The notes beneath the pieces are model-generated. The model made no database searches, was not told where the DNA came from, and saw only the letters and a list, made by a program, of their open reading frames with translations. DNA of 20,011 bases from Flavobacteriaceae bacterium (lineage in GTDB: Bacteria > Bacteroidota > Bacteroidia > Flavobacteriales > Flavobacteriaceae): assembly GCA_002709185.1 (NCBI GenBank), contig PAQB01000038.1, positions 1 to 20,011 on the forward strand. Reading direction: 5' to 3'. Both the position numbers and the translations under genes were made by a program. The first letter of the stretch is position 1. Every line of letters begins with the position of its first letter. Shown here piece by piece: positions 14,494 to 20,011 of this stretch.

Positions 14494-15417
14494 ATGGCAA
14501 CTTTAAAGACTTGGATATCTGCATCACGGCTAAGAACGCTACCACTCTCAATTTCTGGTGCATTGGTCGGATCTAGCTATGCATATTTTCTAGGTTTTTT
14601 TGATGGTTTGATTTTTACACTCATTATTTTAACCACCTTAAGTTTTCAAATATTGTCCAATTTGGCAAATGATTATGGTGATGGCATCAAAGGCACCGAC
14701 AATCATTCTCGTATTGGCCCTGAAAGGGCAATACAGAGTGGTGCTGTCACCCCAAAGCAAATGCGACTTGCAGTTATTTTAAACACCCTCATAAGCATTG
14801 GCTTAGCCACTGCATTGATCTGGGTTTCTTTTGGCGTTACGCATTTAATTACTTCCATAATCTTTTTAATCTTAGGAGGTCTATCAATATGGGCAGCAAT
14901 TTCTTACACAGTTGGTAATGCTGCTTATGGCTATAGAGCCTTGGGAGATTTGATGGTATTTTTGTTTTTTGGATTGTTGAGTGTTTTTGGCACTTTCTTT
15001 TTATTTTCAAAGCAAATTGATATTAGGCTCTTGTTACCTGCCTCTGCAGTTGGACTTTTAAGTGCCGCTGTTTTGAATCTAAACAATATGCGAGATTTAG
15101 AGTCTGATAAAAAATCAAATAAATATACCCTTGCAGGTTATATGGGGCGTAAAAATTCTAAGATATACCATTTTTTATTGATCCTTTCGGCGATCGGGCT
15201 CATGATTGCGTTTCAAAGCATTATGTCTTTTTCTTATTTAATGCTTTTCAGTTGGGTTGCTTTTGCGCCTCTATTGATTCATCTAAAAATTGTCTATGGT
15301 ATCAAAAATCCAAAGCGATTTGACCCTCATCTTAAGTTGGTGGCCCTATCAACATTTGCGATGTCTCTATTGTTCGCTTCTGTACTGGTGATTGAACAAT
15401 TGCAACAACTTTCCTAA
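14494..15417 (+). CDS. menA: 1,4-dihydroxy-2-naphthoate polyprenyltransferase
   Basis: A 307-residue integral membrane prenyltransferase of the UbiA superfamily with 8-9 hydrophobic segments. It joins DHNA to the polyprenyl diphosphate tail, giving demethylmenaquinone. The two Asp-rich Mg-binding motifs are visible: NDYGDGIKGTD at 59-69, followed by RIGPERAIQSG, and NNMRDLESDKKSNKYTLA at 197-214. I start at 14494, the ATG that gives the typical MATLKTWISASRLRTLP N-terminus, 1 nt after the menB stop. A longer frame from 14419 would overlap menB by 74 nt and add 25 charged residues not typical of the family. It is co-transcribed with menB and menC. Confidence 0.95.
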   Translation: MATLKTWISASRLRTLPLSISGALVGSSYAYFLGFFDGLIFTLIILTTLSFQILSNLANDYGDGIKGTDNHSRIGPERAIQSGAVTPKQMRLAVILNTLISIGLATALIWVSFGVTHLITSIIFLILGGLSIWAAISYTVGNAAYGYRALGDLMVFLFFGLLSVFGTFFLFSKQIDIRLLLPASAVGLLSAAVLNLNNMRDLESDKKSNKYTLAGYMGRKNSKIYHFLLILSAIGLMIAFQSIMSFSYLMLFSWVAFAPLLIHLKIVYGIKNPKRFDPHLKLVALSTFAMSLLFASVLVIEQLQQLS

Positions 15418-15423
15418 CGAATA

Positions 15424-16458
15424 ATGAAGGCTACCTTTTTTAAATACCAACTGCAGTTTAAACAAGCCAGTGGTACCTCCAGAGGGGTGCTAACCTCCAA
15501 GGACACTTGGTTTCTTAAGATACAAGATGCCAATCAAATGGGTATTGGTGAGTGTGGCATGTTCAGAGGCTTGAGCTGTGATGATCGACCTGACTTCGCA
15601 GATAAACTGGATTGGGTTTGTGAAAATATCAAATTAGGTCAAGAAGCCCTGTTGGAAGAATTGTCAGAATTCCCAGCCATTCAATTTGGTTTGGAAACCG
15701 CCTTTTTAGATTTTAACGCCGATAAATCTTTTGTTTTATTTCCTTCAAAATTCTCAGAAGGGCAAGCAGAAATTCCAATCAATGGTTTGGTTTGGATGGG
15801 AAATATAGATTTTATGAAATCTCAAATTCATTCAAAAATTTCTTCTGGTTTTGATTGTATAAAGATTAAGATTGGTGCCCTCGATTTTGATACTGAATTC
15901 AAACTACTTCAATCCATTAGAGAAGAATATGACGCCAATACCATAGAAATCCGTGTTGATGCCAATGGTGCCTTTTCAACGGATGAAGCACTAGAAAAAT
16001 TAAAACGTCTTTCCGATTTACAACTTCATTCCATAGAACAACCCATTGGCTCAGGCCAAATTGAAGCCATGGCTGAACTTTGTGCACATTCACCCTTGCC
16101 AATTGCATTGGATGAAGAATTAATTGGGATTCATGATGTAACAAAACGCAATTATCTGCTACAAACAATAAATCCCCAATTCATCATACTAAAACCGACA
16201 CTTGTTGGTGGTTTTTCTGGTAGTCAGTCCTGGATTGATTTGGCAGAATCCCATTCGATAGGGTGGTGGATAACAAGTGCATTAGAGAGCAATGTTGGTT
16301 TAAATGCCATTGCACAATGGACTTACCAATTGGACGTACATCGTCCGCAAGGATTGGGTACAGGAGCCTTGTTTACCAATAACTTGGTCTCACCCTTGAA
16401 AATAATAAACGGAAGGTTGTCATATGATCCTTCGAATAAATGGAAATTAAATTTTTAA
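15424..16458 (+). CDS. menC: o-Succinylbenzoate synthase
   Basis: A 344-residue enolase-superfamily enzyme that dehydrates SHCHC to o-succinylbenzoate. The N-terminal capping domain (1-~110) is followed by the barrel with the expected catalytic set: Lys147/Lys149 in IKIKIG, metal ligands Asp179 (RVDANGAF), Glu205 (IEQPI) and Asp230 (IALDEEL), and Lys257 (LKPTLVGGF). These match the KxK / D-E-D / K arrangement of the muconate-lactonising subgroup. The genomic position between menA and menE makes OSB synthase, not a dipeptide epimerase or N-acylamino-acid racemase, the right call. It begins 6 nt after menA and ends 3 nt before the CPBP gene. Confidence 0.95.
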   Translation: MKATFFKYQLQFKQASGTSRGVLTSKDTWFLKIQDANQMGIGECGMFRGLSCDDRPDFADKLDWVCENIKLGQEALLEELSEFPAIQFGLETAFLDFNADKSFVLFPSKFSEGQAEIPINGLVWMGNIDFMKSQIHSKISSGFDCIKIKIGALDFDTEFKLLQSIREEYDANTIEIRVDANGAFSTDEALEKLKRLSDLQLHSIEQPIGSGQIEAMAELCAHSPLPIALDEELIGIHDVTKRNYLLQTINPQFIILKPTLVGGFSGSQSWIDLAESHSIGWWITSALESNVGLNAIAQWTYQLDVHRPQGLGTGALFTNNLVSPLKIINGRLSYDPSNKWKLNF

Positions 16459-16461
16459 ATT

Positions 16462-17388
16462 ATGTATATAAAACAGGCTTTTAAAATAGAAAATGATTGG
16501 TGGCTTTACTTAGTTGGACTTCTCATCGTTGTTGTGGGGATTGTTTTGGGTCAAATTCCATTGACTATAGCGATTGTTATGGAATCACTAGGAAACGACA
16601 GCGTGGCTGCTATTGATGACCCATATGAGTTGATGGGAATATTGGATTCAAATTTAAGTTTATTTCTAATGCTATTGACCTATGCAGGAGGCCTAGTAGC
16701 AGTATTTTTTACTGTGAAGGTCATACATAAACAAAGCTTGGTCAGTTTGACCACTTCAAGAGAGAAAATTGACTGGGGTCGGTTTTGGTTTGCATTTATT
16801 TTTTGGGGTACCATTACCATTGGTTTTATTGGCGTCGAGTATTTTTCTAACCCCGAAAATTATGAGTTTAATTTTCAATTGGTTCCATTTTTAATTCTTG
16901 TCTTGATTGCCGCTCTCTTAATTCCTTTGCAAACGAGTTTTGAGGAGTATCTGTTTAGAGGCTATTGGATGCAAGGTCTGGGTATTTTGGCAAAAAACCG
17001 TTGGGTTCCATTGGTATTAACATCAGTAGTTTTTGGTGCAATGCATTTGGCTAATCCCGAAATTGAAAAGTTAGGTTACATTCTTTTGGTTCATTACATT
17101 GGAACTGGTTTCTTACTGGGCATTATGACATTGATGGACGAAGGTTTGGAACTCGCTTTAGGATTTCATGCTGCTAATAATTTAGTGGCTTCGTTATTAA
17201 TTACTGCCGATTGGACTGCTTTTCAAACCAATTCTGTATTTAAAGATATCTCCGAGCCAACAATGGCTGGTTTTGAAGTATTTATCCCTGTTTTTATCGT
17301 TTACCCTGTGGTTTTATACGTATTTTCAAAAAAATACAATTGGTCTGATTGGAAAGAAAAATTATTTGGTAAGGTAGTCAATGATTAA
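16462..17388 (+). CDS. CPBP-family intramembrane glutamic endopeptidase (CAAX protease homologue)
   Basis: A 308-residue membrane protein with about 7-8 hydrophobic segments. The three family motifs are intact: EEYLFR at 161-166 (EExxxR), FGAMH at 191-195 (FxxxH) and HAANN at 236-240 (HxxxN/B). These are known to form the glutamate/histidine active site of CPBP (Abi/Rce1) proteases. Substrates in bacteria are mostly unknown. Bacteria do not make CAAX-prenylated proteins, so the name reflects homology only. It lies tightly inside the men operon, 3 nt after menC and 11 nt before menE, so it is surely co-transcribed. Its link to menaquinone synthesis is unexplained. Confidence 0.92.
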   Translation: MYIKQAFKIENDWWLYLVGLLIVVVGIVLGQIPLTIAIVMESLGNDSVAAIDDPYELMGILDSNLSLFLMLLTYAGGLVAVFFTVKVIHKQSLVSLTTSREKIDWGRFWFAFIFWGTITIGFIGVEYFSNPENYEFNFQLVPFLILVLIAALLIPLQTSFEEYLFRGYWMQGLGILAKNRWVPLVLTSVVFGAMHLANPEIEKLGYILLVHYIGTGFLLGIMTLMDEGLELALGFHAANNLVASLLITADWTAFQTNSVFKDISEPTMAGFEVFIPVFIVYPVVLYVFSKKYNWSDWKEKLFGKVVND

Positions 17389-17399
17389 TTAGCGTTCAT

Positions 17400-18464
17400 T
17401 TGGAATACACGCCTAATCATAATACACCCCATACGTCCTTTGAGATCAATGGTCGACGCTATAATGCTAAATCCATAAAAAACTTAGCATTCAATCATGT
17501 GGCCAATGGTTCACAAAATGAAATTCAACTTGGAAACTTCATTCTCGAATGGGTAAACGACATTGATTTTATTGCCATACAAACATCCGGAACCACATCA
17601 ACTCCAAAAGTAATTCGTATTCCCAAAGCTTCGTTTATTAATTCTGCGAAAGCAACCGCAACTTTTTTTGGTTTAGTTGCTGGAGATTCAGCGCTTTGTT
17701 GTTTGCCGTTTTCATTTATCGCTGGTAAAATGATGTTTGTTCGCGCTTGGGTTTTAGGTTTAAAATTAGATGTCATTGAACCTTCATCATATCCCTTGGA
17801 GCATTTATCTGAAAAGTTTTATGATTTTTCAGCCATGGTGCCCCTACAACTTCAAAATTCAATTTCAAAAATCAATCAAATCAAAACCCTTTTGGTGGGA
17901 GGTGCCAGTGTATCAGAGGCATTGGCTTTAAAATTAAAGGGGCACACCACAACTGTATTTGAAACCTTTGGCATGACCGAAACGGTGAGTCATATTGCGG
18001 CTAAGAACTTGTCGTTGGGGAAATCTTTTTTCGAGGTCTTACCAGGAATCGAAGTCACTCAGGACGAGCGCGACTGTCTTGTCGTTTCAGCTCCCCAACT
18101 TAGCACTGAAACATTAACCACTAACGATGTGGTTTCAATTGTTTCGGACACGACTTTTAAATGGTTGGGTCGCTATGATAATGTCATCAATTCGGGCGGC
18201 GTGAAAATTCATCCAGAACGGCTTGAGAAAGAACTTCAAAAACAACTTAAAGTTCGGTTTTTTATTGCCGCTTTAACGGATGAAACCCTCGGCCAAAAGG
18301 TGGTATTGATTATTGAAGGGGAAGTAAAGAAATTAGAACTTGATTGGCATCAAATAGATCCCATAAAACGCCCCAAAAACATTTATTTCGTTCCTGTTTT
18401 TTCAGAAACACGCTCCGGGAAAATACAACGTCAAAAAACTTTAGAGTTGTTAAACTTGAATTAG
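17400..18464 (+). CDS. menE: o-Succinylbenzoate-CoA ligase, short form, TTG start
   Basis: A 354-residue member of the acyl-adenylate-forming (ANL) family that activates OSB to OSB-CoA with ATP. Motifs: P-loop QTSGTTSTPK at 61-70, FETFGMTETVSHIAAK in the adenine/acyl pocket, WLGRYDNVINSGGVKIHPERLE (hinge Asp and A8 loop) and the C-terminal catalytic Lys341 in RSGKIQRQ. It is about 100 residues shorter than E. coli MenE (451), because the N-terminal subdomain is reduced, as is usual in Bacteroidetes. The start is probably TTG at 17400. No in-frame ATG occurs before the P-loop, and a stop lies 18 nt upstream. The last 15 nt overlap the end of the convergent carboxylase gene. Confidence 0.92.
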   Translation: MEYTPNHNTPHTSFEINGRRYNAKSIKNLAFNHVANGSQNEIQLGNFILEWVNDIDFIAIQTSGTTSTPKVIRIPKASFINSAKATATFFGLVAGDSALCCLPFSFIAGKMMFVRAWVLGLKLDVIEPSSYPLEHLSEKFYDFSAMVPLQLQNSISKINQIKTLLVGGASVSEALALKLKGHTTTVFETFGMTETVSHIAAKNLSLGKSFFEVLPGIEVTQDERDCLVVSAPQLSTETLTTNDVVSIVSDTTFKWLGRYDNVINSGGVKIHPERLEKELQKQLKVRFFIAALTDETLGQKVVLIIEGEVKKLELDWHQIDPIKRPKNIYFVPVFSETRSGKIQRQKTLELLNLN

Positions 18465-20011
18465 TCCAAAATTGAAATCTTTTTCAATTGGAGCGTGATT
18501 GGCTGCCTCAATACCCATGCTGATCCAGTTGCGTGTTTCCAATGGATCAATCACTGCGTCTGTCCAAAGTCGGGCGGCTGCATAATAGGGGGAGACCTGC
18601 GCATCGTATTTTTCCTTGATATTGGAAAGCAATTCAGCTTCTTGTTGTTCTGTGATTTTTTGCCCTTGTTTTTTAAGAGCTGCAGTTTCAATTTGTAATA
18701 ACACTTTAGAAGCACTGTTGCCACTCATTACCGCAAGTTCAGCACTTGGCCATGCGACAATCAGTCTTGGATCATAAGCCTTGCCGCACATGGCGTAATT
18801 TCCAGCTCCGTAACTATTTCCAATGATCACAGTAAATTTAGGTACCACGGAGTTGCTAACGGCATTGACCATCTTAGCGCCATCTTTGATGATACCACTA
18901 TGTTCACTTTTGCTGCCAACCATAAATCCGGTTACGTCCTGTAAAAACACCAGTGGAATTTTTTTCTGATTGCAATTCGCTATAAAACGGGTTGCCTTAT
19001 CAGCACTGTCGTTGTAGATGACCCCACCAAATTGCATTTCACCACTTTTAGTTTTTACTAACTTACGTTGATTTGCAACAATACCAACGGCCCAACCATC
19101 AATGCGAGCATAAGCTGTAATGATTGTTTTACCATAGCCTGCTTTGTATTCTTCAAATTCAGACTTATCGACCAAGCGTTTGATAATTTCATAGGTATCG
19201 TATTGGTCCGCTCTAGAGTGGGGAAGAATCCCAAATATAGCGTCTGGGTTTTCTTTTGGTTCAACCGCCTTTTCTCTATTGAATCCTGCAGTTTGAGCCG
19301 CTCCAATTTTAGCCATAGTGGCTTTTATTTTATCCAGCGCATCTTTATCATTTTTAGCTTTGTAATCTGTAACTCCACTAATTTCACAATGGGTGGTTGC
19401 ACCTCCAAGGGTTTCGTTGTCAATGTTTTCTCCTATTGCTGCCTTGACCAAATAACTGCCTGCAAGAAAAATACTGGCTGTTTTATCTACAATTATAGCC
19501 TCATCACTCATAATAGGTAAATAGGCCCCTCCAGCCACGCAACTGCCCATAATGGCTGAAATTTGTGTAATGCCCATGCTACTCATTTGGGCATTGTTTC
19601 TAAATATACGGCCAAAATGCTCTTTATCAGCGAATATTTCGTCTTGCATAGGTAAATAAACGCCTGCAGAGTCCACTAAGTAAAGTATGGGAAGTTTATT
19701 CTCAATGGCAATTTCTTGTGCTCTCAAATTCTTTTTAGCAGTAATGGGAAACCATGCCCCTGCTTTTACAGTGGCATCATTGGCGACAATAACACATAGG
19801 CGTCTTGAAACGTAACCTATTTTAACAACCACCCCTGCTGAGGGACAGCCACCGTGTTTTTCGTACATACCGTCACCAGCAAAAGCTCCTATCTCCAAGG
19901 CCTTAGACTTAGAATCTAAAAGATAGTCAATACGTTCCCGTGCGGTCATTTTACCCTTGGCATGCTGTTTTTTAATTTTTGCAGTGCCACCTCCAAGTTT
20001 CACTTTTACAA
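18450..20011 (-). CDS. Acyl-CoA carboxylase carboxyltransferase subunit (methylcrotonyl-CoA carboxylase beta type), N-terminus missing
   Basis: About 520 C-terminal residues of a biotin-dependent carboxyltransferase (family length ~540); the gene runs off the right edge. The GTG at 20003 is in the right frame but encodes an internal Val before KLGGGTAKIKKQHAKGKMT, so it is not the start. The N-half crotonase domain shows HGGCPSAGVV, LVDSAGVYLPMQ, GSCVAGGAYLP and FLAGSYLVKAAIGE. The C-half shows DVTGFMVG, SGIIKDGAKMV, GNSYGAGNYAMCGKAYDPR and WPSAELAVMSG. These details match methylcrotonyl-CoA carboxylase beta (leucine breakdown) better than propionyl-CoA carboxylase, but the biotin-bearing partner subunit is outside the window, so the exact substrate stays open. 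Confidence 0.9.
   Translation of the reverse strand, partial: VKVKLGGGTAKIKKQHAKGKMTARERIDYLLDSKSKALEIGAFAGDGMYEKHGGCPSAGVVVKIGYVSRRLCVIVANDATVKAGAWFPITAKKNLRAQEIAIENKLPILYLVDSAGVYLPMQDEIFADKEHFGRIFRNNAQMSSMGITQISAIMGSCVAGGAYLPIMSDEAIIVDKTASIFLAGSYLVKAAIGENIDNETLGGATTHCEISGVTDYKAKNDKDALDKIKATMAKIGAAQTAGFNREKAVEPKENPDAIFGILPHSRADQYDTYEIIKRLVDKSEFEEYKAGYGKTIITAYARIDGWAVGIVANQRKLVKTKSGEMQFGGVIYNDSADKATRFIANCNQKKIPLVFLQDVTGFMVGSKSEHSGIIKDGAKMVNAVSNSVVPKFTVIIGNSYGAGNYAMCGKAYDPRLIVAWPSAELAVMSGNSASKVLLQIETAALKKQGQKITEQQEAELLSNIKEKYDAQVSPYYAAARLWTDAVIDPLETRNWISMGIEAANHAPIEKDFNFGLIQV

Noticed and set aside
19068..19520. 150-residue open frame on the plus strand inside the carboxyltransferase gene
   Set aside because: It is antisense to a strongly conserved enzyme, its composition is rich in Phe, Cys and Ser as expected of a shadow frame, and it has no recognisable domain.
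20001..20003. GTG at 20003 as start of the carboxyltransferase gene
   Set aside because: The frame stays open to the edge and the family has about 20-25 more residues upstream of KLGGG, so this codon is an internal Val.

Overview
The window looks like a marine member of the Flavobacteriaceae (Bacteroidetes). The reasons are low GC content, A-rich leaders without strong Shine-Dalgarno sites, several TAnnTTTG-type -7 promoter boxes, a Met-tuned (green) proteorhodopsin beside a Blh retinal-forming oxygenase, tandem small outer-membrane beta-barrel proteins, a DUF2853 protein and a menaquinone (MK) gene cluster. I see no mobile element, CRISPR array, rRNA or tRNA. The window reads as chromosomal core with a phototrophy island.

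Layout. (1) 1-1061, minus strand: two tandem paralogous outer-membrane beta-barrel genes, the left one cut by the window edge. The 275-bp gap upstream holds three 21-bp-spaced direct repeats that resemble LytTR response-regulator sites. (2) 1337-4242, minus: a tight operon panB (pantothenate) - RluA-type pseudouridine synthase - class-3-like aldehyde dehydrogenase. (3) 4377-6281, plus: dnaK, divergent from panB. It is preceded by a textbook sigma-54 -24/-12 element abutted by three alternating TATGACA half-sites. A hairpin terminator follows. (4) 6343-8071: blh (minus) and proteorhodopsin (plus), divergently arranged. Blh would cleave beta-carotene to retinal, the chromophore of the proton pump. 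Their -7 boxes face each other across 6 bp.

(5) 8201-18464, plus: the menaquinone region menI-menF, menD, a DUF2853 gene, [purU on minus], then an S1-domain RNA-binding protein (CvfB-like), menB, menA, menC, a CPBP intramembrane protease and menE. Together these take chorismate to demethylmenaquinone: MenF (isochorismate), MenD (SEPHCHC), MenC (OSB), MenE (OSB-CoA), MenB (DHNA-CoA), MenI (DHNA) and MenA (prenylation). No menH (SHCHC synthase) and no methyltransferase menG/ubiE are present here. (6) 18450-20011, minus: an acyl-CoA carboxylase carboxyltransferase subunit (methylcrotonyl-CoA carboxylase beta type), cut by the right edge and overlapping the 3' end of menE by 15 bp.

The functions are mostly well-known families. 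The more interesting material is regulatory: the LytTR-like triple repeat, the sigma-54 dnaK promoter with its symmetric operator-like array, the interlocked blh/proteorhodopsin promoters, and promoters placed so close to start codons that menD, purU and the S1 gene are predicted to be leaderless. I did not find evidence of a wholly new multi-gene system.
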